From an uncultured Vibrio sp. (lineage in GTDB: Bacteria; Pseudomonadota; Gammaproteobacteria; Enterobacterales; Vibrionaceae), in NCBI RefSeq assembly GCF_963675395.1, contig NZ_OY776222.1, positions 868,001 through 932,000 on the forward strand: a DNA stretch of 64,000 nucleotides. The letters run 5' to 3'. Every line of letters begins with the position of its first letter. The stretch's first letter is position 1. Below, piece after piece: positions 16,640-24,461 of this stretch. A model generated the notes under the pieces. The model did no database searches, was not told the DNA's origin, and worked only from the letters and a program-made list of their open reading frames with translations. The position numbers and the translations under genes are program-made.

Positions 16640-17281
16640 ATGTTGGAGATGTTTGGCGTAATTAATATATGGACGTATTTGGTCGGTCTGACCATGATCA
16701 TTCTTGCTCCGGGTCCAAACTCTCTCTATGTATTGAAATCGAGCTCATCGCTGGGTGTTAAGGCGGGTTACAAAGCGGCCTCAGGTGTGTTTATTGGTGA
16801 TGCGGTTTTAATTTTGCTCTCTTATCTTGGTGTTGCATCATTAATTCAAGCGTCTCCCGTTCTGTTCACGATTATTCGCTACTTGGGTGCGGCCTATTTG
16901 CTGTATTTAGGGGTGAAAATCATCCATCAGTTGCTGAGTAAAACGGATGGTGATGAGGCGGAAGTGGCCCGCCCTAAAAAGAGAGAAAATGTGTTTGCTA
17001 AGTCACTGACTTTGAGTTTGACCAATCCGAAAGCGATCCTGTTTTACGTCTCATTCTTTATCCAATTTATTGACTATACGTATGAGCACACTTGGATTTC
17101 ATACTTAATTCTCGCGTTTATTCTCGAAGCCTTTAGTATCATTTACTTGAGCACATTGATCTTTCTTGGATCATCATTAACTCAATTATTCAAAGATAAT
17201 AAGGTGTTAGCAAAGTTAGGTAACGGGTTGCTTGGCATGTTCTTTATGGGGTTTGCGGCAAGACTAGCGAGCCTGAGCTGA
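16640..17281 (+). CDS. leuE: Leucine/amino-acid exporter LeuE
   Basis: A 213-residue LysE/RhtB-family exporter with six predicted membrane helices, very close in layout to E. coli LeuE (212 residues). Shared motifs include NIWTYLVGLTMIILAPGPNSLYVLK (the APGPN motif), GVFIGDAVLILLSYLGVASLI, YLGAAYLLYLGVKI and LTNPKAILFYVSFFIQFID. It exports leucine and some other hydrophobic amino acids. The open frame begins at 16574, but ATG 16640 gives the family N-terminus and has AAAAAAGGG upstream. It is divergent from the gluconate TRAP operon and ends before a strong terminator. Confidence 0.9.
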   Translation: MLEMFGVINIWTYLVGLTMIILAPGPNSLYVLKSSSSLGVKAGYKAASGVFIGDAVLILLSYLGVASLIQASPVLFTIIRYLGAAYLLYLGVKIIHQLLSKTDGDEAEVARPKKRENVFAKSLTLSLTNPKAILFYVSFFIQFIDYTYEHTWISYLILAFILEAFSIIYLSTLIFLGSSLTQLFKDNKVLAKLGNGLLGMFFMGFAARLASLS

Positions 17282-17376
17282 TATTCAATTTATGTATAGC
17301 TGGGTGCTTCCGGATTTGCCTGAAGACTTTGTATGGAAGTATGGGAGCAGTTGGTGTTTATTGCTTTAATAGAGAC

Positions 17377-17410
17377 AAAGTGGGGGAGACGGTAACTCCT
17401 CCACTTTTTT
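17377..17410 (+). terminator. Rho-independent terminator after leuE
   Basis: AAAGTGGGGGAG pairs with CTCCTCCACTTT (one G-U pair), giving a 12-bp stem followed by TTTTTT. Confidence 0.85.
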
Positions 17411-17475
17411 GATATTCAAACAACCTAATTGCTCTTATGTTTCTAGGCTCTTGGCGGCGATATGCTGTCCGGATA

Positions 17476-17883
17476 TTATCGTTTGGAACGGTTCCGAGAT
17501 GAACGTTCTTTGTGCGCTGAAGCGGCTTTCGCTTGTGACTTTAAGATTGACTCTACCGTCAGCTCCATCGGTTCTTTTGGTTTAAGTCCGTGTGGAAACG
17601 TACGAGCACGCGGCGATAACTCGAACTCTTCACTCGATGCTCGTGGCATACGCTTAAAACGGTATAGATAAAAATTTTCTAACTTCTCTCTCGCCCAGTC
17701 CGTTTTCTTTAAATACTTCACGCTACTCGCGACTGAGGGTTTTGTATGGAAACAATTAAAACGCATTGCTGCATCTAAAATGTCCCAGCCATAAAAATCC
17801 ACCAGTTCGGTAATCATTGTCTCGAGTTTAAGGGCATGGAGAGGGTTGTTTTTTTGCAGTTCAATTCTTTCTTCATCAGTCAT
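17476..17883 (-). CDS. VF530 (DUF2132) family protein
   Basis: A 135-residue protein whose first 75 residues match the VF530/DUF2132 family, a small helical domain first solved from Aliivibrio fischeri and suggested to bind DNA. The core is NPLHALKLETMITELVDFYGW followed by MRFNCFHTKPSVASSVKYLKKTDWARE and FYLYRFKRMPR, all typical of the family (quoted as short motifs LHGxxLE-like, DFYGW, FLKKTxWAR-like). The remaining 55 residues are a basic, low-complexity extension rich in Arg, Ser, Ala and Pro. It stands alone, between the leuE terminator and an empty stretch. Its function is not established. Confidence 0.85.
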   Translation of the reverse strand: MTDEERIELQKNNPLHALKLETMITELVDFYGWDILDAAMRFNCFHTKPSVASSVKYLKKTDWAREKLENFYLYRFKRMPRASSEEFELSPRARTFPHGLKPKEPMELTVESILKSQAKAASAHKERSSRNRSKR

Positions 17884-18287
17884 GTTCTTTACCTAAGTGG
17901 GCAAGTGTTTTAAATAGTACCAATTCCCGCAATAATCTGACCGTTGACTTATCCAGATTGGTATAGAGCAAAAATTCACTATCATCGTAAATACTGTATC
18001 TAATTATTTATTCTACGTTCAAAATTGACAACGCAGTTATCGAGCATTTTAACAAGCTAGAATGACCAGTTATTTACTACGATTGGTATTATATATAGCT
18101 AGAGATACTGGATGTCATTATAAAATTTATGACTTACGAGAGTTAGGGTGTTTTCTATACAGAAAAGTGAATAGAAGAGGGTGATGAAATAAAGACAGGT
18201 GGTAGGTTTTGGGTGGTATGCCGAGTGGTGATTTTGCGAAGATAAGTTGGGCTGGCTGTAAGATACAGCCAGCCCCGACTTAAAATC
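17884..18287. other. Intergenic region without a supported gene
   Basis: About 400 AT-rich bases. A loose inverted repeat built on TACCAAT...ATTGGTA (about 17919-17965) and a second ATTGGTA near 18082 match the kind of motif often seen between Vibrio genes. The right end holds the hairpin belonging to the cold-shock gene. Confidence 0.6.
18249..18275 (-). terminator. Perfect 12-bp hairpin after the cold-shock gene
   Basis: GGGCTGGCTGTA and TACAGCCAGCCC pair perfectly around an AGA loop, 12 nt beyond the end of the cold-shock ORF. The minus-strand sequence after it (AACTTATCTT) is only moderately T-rich, but position and stability support a terminator or transcript-stabilising stem. Confidence 0.75.
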
Positions 18288-18500
18288 TTATGCTACTGTA
18301 ACGTTAGCAGCTTGAAGACCTTTTTGGCCTTGCTCTACTTCAAAAGACACTTTTTGACCTTCTTGAAGAGTTTTGAAACCGTCAGAAACGATAGCACGGA
18401 AGTGAACGAATACGTCTGCACCGCCGTTGTCTTGAGTAAGGAAACCGAAACCTTTAGTTTCGTTGAACCATTTTACTGAACCAGTTGTTTTATTAGACAT
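18288..18500 (-). CDS. Cold-shock protein, CspA family
   Basis: A 70-residue single cold-shock domain protein. It has the [11 protein letters not shown] segment with RNP-1 (KGFGFL) and RNP-2 (VFVHF) aromatic patches, and ends in AANVTV, typical of CspA-type RNA chaperones. It binds single-stranded RNA and melts structure during cold or growth transitions. The sequence upstream (18501-18800) is gene-free and AT-rich, which would suit the long structured leader such genes often have. Which csp paralogue it is cannot be decided from the sequence alone. It stands alone, next to nifQ. Confidence 0.95.
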   Translation of the reverse strand: MSNKTTGSVKWFNETKGFGFLTQDNGGADVFVHFRAIVSDGFKTLQEGQKVSFEVEQGQKGLQAANVTVA

Positions 18501-18799
18501 GACATGTCCCTTATATAAATTGAAAAATGAATAACTAAAATATGATGCGCTAGTAGCTTGAATTATTTAATGTATCTTTGAAGCTAAGGGAAACACTGAG
18601 GATAACAACTTGGTTTTTCTAAGGGTTTTACTTTTACTACGTGATGTTTCATTTAATAACTCTGAACAACAGAGCGGCGCCATTATTGTCTTTTAGTCGC
18701 TACATGTAAAGGATTATTTTTGTTTATTTTTTCGGGGGTGTCTCTAAACTGTCAAAAGTGTTCGCTGACACGTTCTACAATTTTAGTCATTAAGTGATC
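18501..18799. other. Gene-free region between the cold-shock gene and nifQ
   Basis: Roughly 300 bases with no ORF. It should contain the promoter and long 5' untranslated leader of the minus-strand cold-shock gene and the 3' end of the nifB-ferredoxin-nifQ transcript. I could not identify a clear terminator for nifQ here. Confidence 0.5.
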
Positions 18800-19324
18800 T
18801 CATAACACCGTCTCGAAGCACTCATTATAACTTGAGCAGGTTTCGCAGCTGGGTGAACGACACACGTAATCACCACCGCTTTCGCACAACTGACGGTATA
18901 AAAACCGTTTCCAGCGCATATTGTTTACATTCGCTGTGAATAAGGTAGGGAAGTAGTCAGAAAATAAATGCGTGAGTACAACCCGTTCAGGTAGCCCTAA
19001 GTCATGCCAGAGGTGTTGGCTTCCCATACAGCCACTTGATATAACGATGGCCATTTCCTCTGCAAACGGACGTGAGTTAGCCAAGTTCTGAGATAATAAT
19101 TGACGTAGCTGATCGTATTCTTCGGTTCGTAATGCCATTAACTCGCAACGTAACGTGGCTTGTTTGGTTTCGAGATTGGCTAAATTTACCTCAAATCCAA
19201 AAAACTCGATCACTTGAGTAAAGCGGCTTTTCTCCAATCCGAGGTAAAGTGGCAGAGCAGAGCGCCCACTCAAATAAGAGTGGACGATTGGTCGCCAGTA
19301 TTGATTGCATGTTTTATCGTGCAC
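18800..19324 (-). CDS. nifQ: NifQ, molybdenum donor for FeMo-cofactor
   Basis: A 174-residue NifQ. In Azotobacter, NifQ carries a Mo-Fe-S cluster and passes molybdenum to the NifEN/NifH cofactor assembly complex. The C-terminal ligand motif C-x4-C-x2-C-x5-C is intact at residues 155, 160, 163 and 169 (CRSPSCETCSSYNEC), and the central LWHDLGLPERVVLTHLFSDYFPTL segment is typical of the family. It starts with GTG overlapping the ferredoxin stop in a TAGTG junction, so it is translationally coupled. It is the last gene of the nifB operon, as in Klebsiella nifBQ. Confidence 0.92.
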   Translation of the reverse strand: MHDKTCNQYWRPIVHSYLSGRSALPLYLGLEKSRFTQVIEFFGFEVNLANLETKQATLRCELMALRTEEYDQLRQLLSQNLANSRPFAEEMAIVISSGCMGSQHLWHDLGLPERVVLTHLFSDYFPTLFTANVNNMRWKRFLYRQLCESGGDYVCRSPSCETCSSYNECFETVL

Positions 19325-19584
19325 TATACCGAGCTCCCTTGCTGTTGCGGGCTCAAGCTACCCAAAGGATTTAAGGGGCGATTGGTTCGATCAACAATCG
19401 CCTCTTCAATAGGGCAGATACTGGCACATTGTGGCTCATGCCAGAGAGATGCGCACTCATTACATCGTTTGGTATGAATGGCAAATGGTCTGTCTGCTCT
19501 GTCGCTTTTGTATATTGCTTGATTCGGACACACCGTCATGCACGCATGACAGCCAACACATTTATTGTTGATGGAAAAGCTCAT
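19324..19584 (-). CDS. nifB-associated 2[4Fe-4S] ferredoxin (FdxN/YfhL-like)
   Basis: An 86-residue ferredoxin. The first cluster motif is C9-x2-C12-x2-C15-x3-C19 followed by Pro (CVGCHACMTVCP). The second is the longer C41-x2-C44-x8-C53-x3-C57 form (CNECASLWHEPQCASICP), as in YfhL/Allochromatium-type ferredoxins. The frame is open to 19635, but ATG 19584 has GGAG with good spacing and starts directly before the first motif. The coding region overlaps the 3' end of nifB by 23 nt. A ferredoxin next to nifB is known in Azotobacter (fdxN) and probably delivers electrons to the NifB radical reaction or carries clusters. Confidence 0.9.
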   Translation of the reverse strand: MSFSINNKCVGCHACMTVCPNQAIYKSDRADRPFAIHTKRCNECASLWHEPQCASICPIEEAIVDRTNRPLNPLGSLSPQQQGSSV

Positions 19585-20887
19585 GTTTCGTCTCCGTTTG
19601 CTGAGTTTCACGACAGTACTGTTTTGCGATTGCATCTAAGCTGCTGTTTACTGGTTGGAAGGCAAAGTCCACGTTGGGAATAACGCCACGTTCCTCTAGT
19701 TCACGCCATGGTGTAATGCCGATTCTCGCGCTGAGAACCATCTGACAGTCGGCTATCGTGTCGAACAAGGCTTCCTTTTCTGTCTCTTCACCACAGTCGC
19801 TTTGACCCTGACAATATTGAGCAACGTTACGTGATTCCTCGAACAAGAATTGCTGAGATTGTCGGTCATATTGGTAGATCTCAAAGCGTTCGGCGTGACC
19901 AAAATGCAATCCGATATGGGCTTCTCCATGGCTTGCTACCGCAACTTTATAGACGGCGGAGGCAGTTGTTGAACTACAAGGCGACGAACTTTCACTACCC
20001 AACATACCAACGGCATCTGCTCGGCACTGTTTACAATGGGTCATTTGCGGCATATGCACACCACATTCCTGACGGATATGCTCTAATTCATTGTCCGTTG
20101 GTCCCCGCTGGCCGCTCAACCCAAAATAGGTGCCGTGACTTGGGTCGGAAATCAGGGGCATGATGTTATGTAATGTCGCACCCAGAGATTTCACCTTCTC
20201 GGATACTTGGGCAATGTGGTGGTCGTTAACGCCCGGAATCATGACCGTGTTGACTTTGACTAGCATGCCTGCCTTGGCGGCTAATTGTAGTCCGAGCAAT
20301 TGGCGCTCGATGAGTGTTTGTGCCGCGATTCGGCCCTTGAGCCTTTTTCGATTGTAAAAAATCCACGGATAGATTTTTTCCCCGATGTCAGCATCAATAC
20401 AATTAATCGTAATGGTGAGATGATTAACGCCCAGCACTGCCAGAGTCATCACATGTTCAGCAAGGGCGAGCCCGTTGGTTGAGATACATAGCTGTACGGT
20501 AGGGTCGGCCTTATGAATATCGCGAAGCGTTTTAAACGTGGCTTGCGGATTTGCCAGTGCATCACCGGGGCCAGCGATCCCGACGACAGTCAGATTAGGT
20601 GCTCGCTTTTTAATCGTAGAAAACTGTTTGAGCGCGGATGCACTATCCATAACGTGTGACACGACTCCCGGGCGAGATTCGTTGCTGCAATCATATTTCC
20701 GATTACAGTAATTGCACTGAATGTTGCATGCTGGTGCGACAGGTAAGTGCATGCGCGCGTATTGATGAGCCTGCTTTGAATAGCAAGGGTGTTTCGCGAT
20801 TTTATCCTGAGTTTGCTTATCTAAAAAGTGATGAAGATTATCTTGCTTACAATCGTCACTTTTTGCATGTGGTGAAGGACTTTCCAT
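19562..20887 (-). CDS. nifB: NifB, radical SAM FeMo-cofactor synthase
   Basis: A 441-residue NifB, which joins two [4Fe-4S] clusters and inserts a SAM-derived carbide to make the NifB-cofactor. The radical SAM cysteines are C54, C58 and C61 (CNIQCNYCNRKYDC). Downstream motifs include GIAGPGDALANP, TITINCID and VNTVMIPGVND, and MTHCKQCRADAVG carries the cysteines for the extra cluster. The last 110 residues form a NifX-like domain (YKVAVASHGEAHIGLHFGHAE), the two-domain architecture of proteobacterial NifB. A sigma-54-type promoter lies 40 nt upstream. The downstream ferredoxin overlaps by 23 nt. Confidence 0.97.
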   Translation of the reverse strand: MESPSPHAKSDDCKQDNLHHFLDKQTQDKIAKHPCYSKQAHQYARMHLPVAPACNIQCNYCNRKYDCSNESRPGVVSHVMDSASALKQFSTIKKRAPNLTVVGIAGPGDALANPQATFKTLRDIHKADPTVQLCISTNGLALAEHVMTLAVLGVNHLTITINCIDADIGEKIYPWIFYNRKRLKGRIAAQTLIERQLLGLQLAAKAGMLVKVNTVMIPGVNDHHIAQVSEKVKSLGATLHNIMPLISDPSHGTYFGLSGQRGPTDNELEHIRQECGVHMPQMTHCKQCRADAVGMLGSESSSPCSSTTASAVYKVAVASHGEAHIGLHFGHAERFEIYQYDRQSQQFLFEESRNVAQYCQGQSDCGEETEKEALFDTIADCQMVLSARIGITPWRELEERGVIPNVDFAFQPVNSSLDAIAKQYCRETQQTETKHELFHQQ

Positions 20888-20926
20888 GTCTGCCCCTTGT
20901 GATTAAATGCCTTTAATAAGCTACGT

Positions 20927-20942
20927 TGCAATCATCGTTCCT
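20927..20942 (-). promoter_or_regulatory. Sigma-54 -24/-12 promoter of nifB
   Basis: Read on the minus strand, AGGAACGATGATTGCA has GG-N10-GC spacing (GG at 20941-20940, GC at 20929-20928), with the TTGCA -12 box intact. It lies 40-55 bp before the nifB start. The TGG of the ideal -24 box is AGG here. Confidence 0.7.
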
Positions 20943-20984
20943 TAATTAAGTTATTGTTTTATATTAAGTAAGGAACAATGATTG
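20929..20984. repeat. Inverted repeat across the nifB promoter
   Basis: CAATCATCGTTCCTTA at 20929-20944 is nearly the reverse complement of TAAGGAACAATGATTG at 20969-20984 (15 of 16 positions), separated by about 24 AT-rich bases. One arm is the nifB -24/-12 promoter itself. Confidence 0.7.
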
Positions 20985-20992
20985 GTAACAAT

Positions 20993-21008
20993 TGTCTGAT
21001 AGTTGACA
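20993..21008. promoter_or_regulatory. NifA upstream activator site for nifB
   Basis: TGT-N10-ACA (TGTCTGATAGTTGACA), the NifA binding consensus, lies about 51 bp upstream of the -24 element of nifB. This is closer than the commonly seen 80-150 bp. It sits just beyond the nifA stop codon. Confidence 0.65.
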
Positions 21009-21029
21009 ATATTTAGCTTGCGAGAATTG

Positions 21030-22628
21030 TCAGATTTGTTTCATTTCAATATTTAATATTTGAATTCGATAAGCGATCTGACGCGGCGTCATATTGAGTA
21101 ACCTTGCAGCTTTGGCCTTTACCCAGCCGGAACGCTCCAGAGCATCAATAACCAGTTCTCTCTCGTCGGCAGGTTTGCTCTTTTCTCTTTGCATTAGCTG
21201 ACTTTCTGCCACGCGAGGAACTGGTGCAGTAGCAAGCGCAGGTGTATAAGAGGGTTGAGCAGGCGCTGAAAAACTCGGTTCAGTTTGGTTTATTGTGATT
21301 AAGCTGGCATCAATGACACCTGATTCGCACAACACCGACGCGCGTTCTAAGGTATTTTCCAACTCACGCACGTTACCCGGCCAATTGTGGTTCATCATCA
21401 CTCGTATTGCATCGTCACTGATGGTGAGGTTACGACCTTGTTGCTTACTTAGCTTTTTACGCATGAACTCGGCAAGCTCAGGAATATCTTGAATGCGGTC
21501 CCGAAGAGGAGGTAAGTGCATCGGCATAACGTTAAGTCGGTAATATAGGTCTTCACGGAAGTTTCCTTGCGCCACTTCCTCTTCCAGATGACGGTTCGTT
21601 GCTGCGATAATACGCACGTTGACAGTAATGGTTGTTGTTCCACCAACACGCTCAAACTCTTTCTCTTGCAGTACTCGTAACAACTTTGCTTGAAACGCTG
21701 CACTGGTTTCACCGATCTCATCCAGAAAAATGGTGCCATTGTGTGCCATTTCAAAACGTCCTTTACGCTGTTTTACCGCTCCGGTGAATGCGCCTTTCTC
21801 GTGACCGAATAGCTCCGACTCGAGCAGGTTATCCGGCAGCGCTGCACAGTTGAGTTTTACGAACGGACGATCAGCACGAGGAGAGTTGTAGTGGATCGCA
21901 TTCGCAATCAGCTCTTTACCTGTGCCGGACTCACCACGTACCAAAACGGTAGAGTCCCAGCGAGACACCAGACGAATTTGATCAAAAATCCGTCTCATGG
22001 CTTTGGTGTGTCCAACTAAATTGTGAAAACTATAGTTATTACGAACTTTACGGCGCAGTCCGTCACGTTCATCAACAAGCTCTTTTTCTGTACGCTCTAC
22101 GTTCTGAGACAATTGGATATTCTTGGCTATTAAGTTGCCAATCATATCGAGAAACTTGGACAGCAGCGTGAGGTGCTCGTCGCTGACATTAGGTGGTTGG
22201 GCCGATAGTGCACCAAGGACTTTACTATTACTGTCTTTGATTGGTACACAGATAAAGGGCTTGTCATAGTCGTAGAGTGCTAATTTGTCCGCAAAGCGCA
22301 TATCACTACCCAGGTTGCGAATAACCATAGAGCTACCACGGCTAAGGACCTCTCCGACAATCCCTTCACCTGTTTTGTAGTAAACATTCCTTTGATCTCG
22401 GTTACTGCCGTTAAGCGGACTATGTACAGACTTGACCAACAATATGTTCTTTTGGTGGTCAAGAATGGTGAGCATACCGCACTGTAAACGACACTCATCG
22501 TGCAGAATTTTTAGTATTTTGTCGGATGACTCGACGTAATTTAAACTAGCGTTAAGAACACTAGATATTCGATACATTGCCGCCAATAATTGGCGCTCTA
22601 AATCTAAAAGAGTATGCTCTTCAATCAT
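21030..22628 (-). CDS. nifA: NifA, sigma-54-dependent activator of nif genes
   Basis: A 532-residue enhancer-binding protein. It has a GAF domain at about residues 20-170, a charged linker, and an AAA+ domain with Walker A GESGTGKE (232-239) and the sigma-54 contact loop GAFTGA (279-284). A C-terminal Fis-type helix-turn-helix ends the protein (AAARLLNMTPRQIAYRI-like; here KAKAARLLNMTPRQIAYRIQ). The linker between AAA+ and helix-turn-helix lacks the CxxxxC pair of oxygen-sensitive rhizobial NifA, matching the presence of NifL as separate sensor. Start ATG overlaps the nifL stop in ATGA, so the two are made together. Targets visible here are the nifB, rnfA and nifF promoters. Confidence 0.96.
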   Translation of the reverse strand: MIEEHTLLDLERQLLAAMYRISSVLNASLNYVESSDKILKILHDECRLQCGMLTILDHQKNILLVKSVHSPLNGSNRDQRNVYYKTGEGIVGEVLSRGSSMVIRNLGSDMRFADKLALYDYDKPFICVPIKDSNSKVLGALSAQPPNVSDEHLTLLSKFLDMIGNLIAKNIQLSQNVERTEKELVDERDGLRRKVRNNYSFHNLVGHTKAMRRIFDQIRLVSRWDSTVLVRGESGTGKELIANAIHYNSPRADRPFVKLNCAALPDNLLESELFGHEKGAFTGAVKQRKGRFEMAHNGTIFLDEIGETSAAFQAKLLRVLQEKEFERVGGTTTITVNVRIIAATNRHLEEEVAQGNFREDLYYRLNVMPMHLPPLRDRIQDIPELAEFMRKKLSKQQGRNLTISDDAIRVMMNHNWPGNVRELENTLERASVLCESGVIDASLITINQTEPSFSAPAQPSYTPALATAPVPRVAESQLMQREKSKPADERELVIDALERSGWVKAKAARLLNMTPRQIAYRIQILNIEMKQI

Positions 22629-24166
22629 AATGACTTACCGCTGTTAATTGGAAATGTTAAGCAGACTTTTGCGCCGCTTAGTCGACGACTGTCTGAGATC
22701 GTCACGGTGGCTGAATGTTCATTGAGCACCTGTTGCACGATTGAAAGTCCAATACCACGACAGCCAGACTGATGTTTTGGTTTGGTACTGTAAAATGGCT
22801 GAAATACGGTGAGACGAAGATCTTCTTTAATCCCGAGACCATTGTCTTCAATATCAACCACTATCTCTCCGTCTTTCTCATAAGATTGAATGAACAGGGT
22901 CCGATCTGACGGCTTAGCGTACTTGATGGCATCTAAAGCGTTGTCGATGAGCTGTTTTACGGCAAGAATCAATCGATGAGGCGTGCCGTTAATGGAGGAA
23001 AGCCTAGGTGACAGGTCAAGTTCCAAGTTGATCGACAGCCTCATCAATTCATCATTGCTGATGTTGCATGAGTCACGAATTACTTCATTGAGATTAACCG
23101 GTTGCCGAGCTTCTCTTTCTCGTTCTGGGATGGCGAGCATGATTTCTTGCATCGCCGCGTTAGCACTTGCCATTGCGTCATCCATCGCGATCAAACCGGG
23201 ACAAGACGCGTTTGTTCGCTTTAGAATGTTCACAGCAGAATCAATGACATTGAACGGTCCCTGTAATTGATGCAGGGTACCCATTAGTGCCTCTTGCATG
23301 GCGTGGACGTACTTATTGTCTCTTACCATCAACTGAGTAGCATTAATCCGCCGTTCCTCAACCAAAAGTTTCTCTTTGGTACGTTCAGTTATAGAGATGA
23401 CGCTATAGTCATCGTTACTGTCAGGAAGAAAGTAGTGCTCAATATTGATGGTTGAAACCGGGATTTTAACCAATGTAAATTCAAACCATCGTTCGCATTT
23501 ACCGTCTTCATTTCGAACGGAGATATTTTGCGTGCGGCTTTTATGCTCGCCGATGAACTCAACCACGCTACTCTGTTGATAGTCTTTTTGAATGCTATCC
23601 AGCAATAATTCGATAGGGGAGTGGTTAATACTGTTTTTTATTCGCTGATACTTTTTATTGCTGACCAACAATTTGTTGGATGCATCAACCAGAGCAATGG
23701 CTGTCGATGAACCATTCAGCAGCGCCTGGAAAAGCGTGAACTGGTTTTTTTGTTCCGTGATTCGTTGGTGTCGCTCAGTTATATCTCGATGGATGGCGTA
23801 GTAACGTGTCTCACCATTTTGTTCTTTAAGCCGAGAAATCGAAATCTCAGCAATATACGGTTCCCCATTTTTTTTTCTGTTGACCAGTTGACCTTGCCAA
23901 TGATCACCGCTGGTAATGGCGATCCACATATTCTGATACACGCGTTGCGGCGTTGCCTTATACGACAACAGTGACGAGTTCTTACCAATCAGTTCTCGTG
24001 AACTATAGCCAGTGATCTGGCTAAAGGTCTGGTTAACGAAAAGTATGTTGCCATCTTTGTCGGTAATGCTGATGGCGACAGGAGCATGAGCAACGATCTG
24101 TTCGAACGCTTGCATGTCAAACCCCTTTGTACTGCTATCGGGTAGTAAACTATCAAGTTGTTCCAT
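22625..24166 (-). CDS. nifL: NifL, redox/nitrogen-sensing anti-activator of NifA
   Basis: A 513-residue NifL. An N-terminal PAS domain (about residues 20-130, with FVNQTFSQITGYSSRELIGKNSS) would hold FAD for redox sensing, and a second PAS-like region occupies about 140-270. The C-terminus resembles a histidine-kinase ATPase: N-box QLIDNALDAIKYA, G1 DIEDNGLGI and G2 GCRGIGLSIVQQV. The region corresponding to the phosphorylated His box reads TLHQLQGPFNVID, which is not a standard kinase H-box, consistent with NifL acting by direct binding to NifA. Context with nifA downstream (4-nt overlap) makes the call secure. Confidence 0.95.
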   Translation of the reverse strand: MEQLDSLLPDSSTKGFDMQAFEQIVAHAPVAISITDKDGNILFVNQTFSQITGYSSRELIGKNSSLLSYKATPQRVYQNMWIAITSGDHWQGQLVNRKKNGEPYIAEISISRLKEQNGETRYYAIHRDITERHQRITEQKNQFTLFQALLNGSSTAIALVDASNKLLVSNKKYQRIKNSINHSPIELLLDSIQKDYQQSSVVEFIGEHKSRTQNISVRNEDGKCERWFEFTLVKIPVSTINIEHYFLPDSNDDYSVISITERTKEKLLVEERRINATQLMVRDNKYVHAMQEALMGTLHQLQGPFNVIDSAVNILKRTNASCPGLIAMDDAMASANAAMQEIMLAIPEREREARQPVNLNEVIRDSCNISNDELMRLSINLELDLSPRLSSINGTPHRLILAVKQLIDNALDAIKYAKPSDRTLFIQSYEKDGEIVVDIEDNGLGIKEDLRLTVFQPFYSTKPKHQSGCRGIGLSIVQQVLNEHSATVTISDSRRLSGAKVCLTFPINSGKSL

Positions 24167-24205
24167 ACGTCTTTCCTTCTACGTTTGGCGATATAACCCT
24201 CTCAA

Positions 24206-24221
24206 TGCATTTCCTATTCCA
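24206..24221 (-). promoter_or_regulatory. Sigma-54-type promoter of nifLA
   Basis: On the minus strand TGGAATAGGAAATGCA shows GG-N10-GC spacing 40-55 bp before nifL. The -24 element is weaker than consensus (TGGAAT for TGGCAC). In Klebsiella the nifLA promoter is sigma-54/NtrC dependent; the same is inferred here. Confidence 0.55.
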
Positions 24222-24263
24222 AACACTCAGGCCTGTCATGTCGGGCTCGTTTAAATAAAGGTT

Positions 24264-24279
24264 TGTTTGATTTCGGACA
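24264..24279. promoter_or_regulatory. NifA upstream activator site between nifL and rnfA
   Basis: TGT-N10-ACA (TGTTTGATTTCGGACA) lies 131 bp upstream of the rnfA -24 element, an ideal distance for looping. It is also about 43 bp upstream of the nifLA -24 element on the other strand, so it could serve either promoter. Confidence 0.65.
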
Positions 24280-24378
24280 ATTATTCATTCGAACAAATGA
24301 AATTTGTTGACTTTGTGACACAGCTATTTTGGTAAAGAAAAGCGCTTAACCTACTCGCTAGCGCTGTATTGACGGGGT

Positions 24379-24394
24379 TGTTTGATTCATTACA
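24379..24394. promoter_or_regulatory. Second TGT-N10-ACA site, close to the rnfA promoter
   Basis: TGTTTGATTCATTACA fits the NifA consensus and shares TGTTTGATT with the site at 24264, but it ends only 16 bp before the -24 box, which is atypical for an enhancer. It may be a low-affinity proximal site, a duplicated remnant or chance. Confidence 0.35.
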
Positions 24395-24410
24395 GTGCAA
24401 AAACTCTCCG

Positions 24411-24426
24411 TGGCATGCGCTATGCA
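24411..24426 (+). promoter_or_regulatory. Sigma-54 -24/-12 promoter of rnfABCDGEH
   Basis: TGGCATGCGCTATGCA matches TGGCAY-N5-TTGCA at nearly every key base, with GG-N10-GC spacing, 36 bp before the rnfA start. Confidence 0.8.
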
Positions 24427-24461
24427 CCAGCTTCGAGAAAGGAAGCTAGTGGAGTGCTGTT

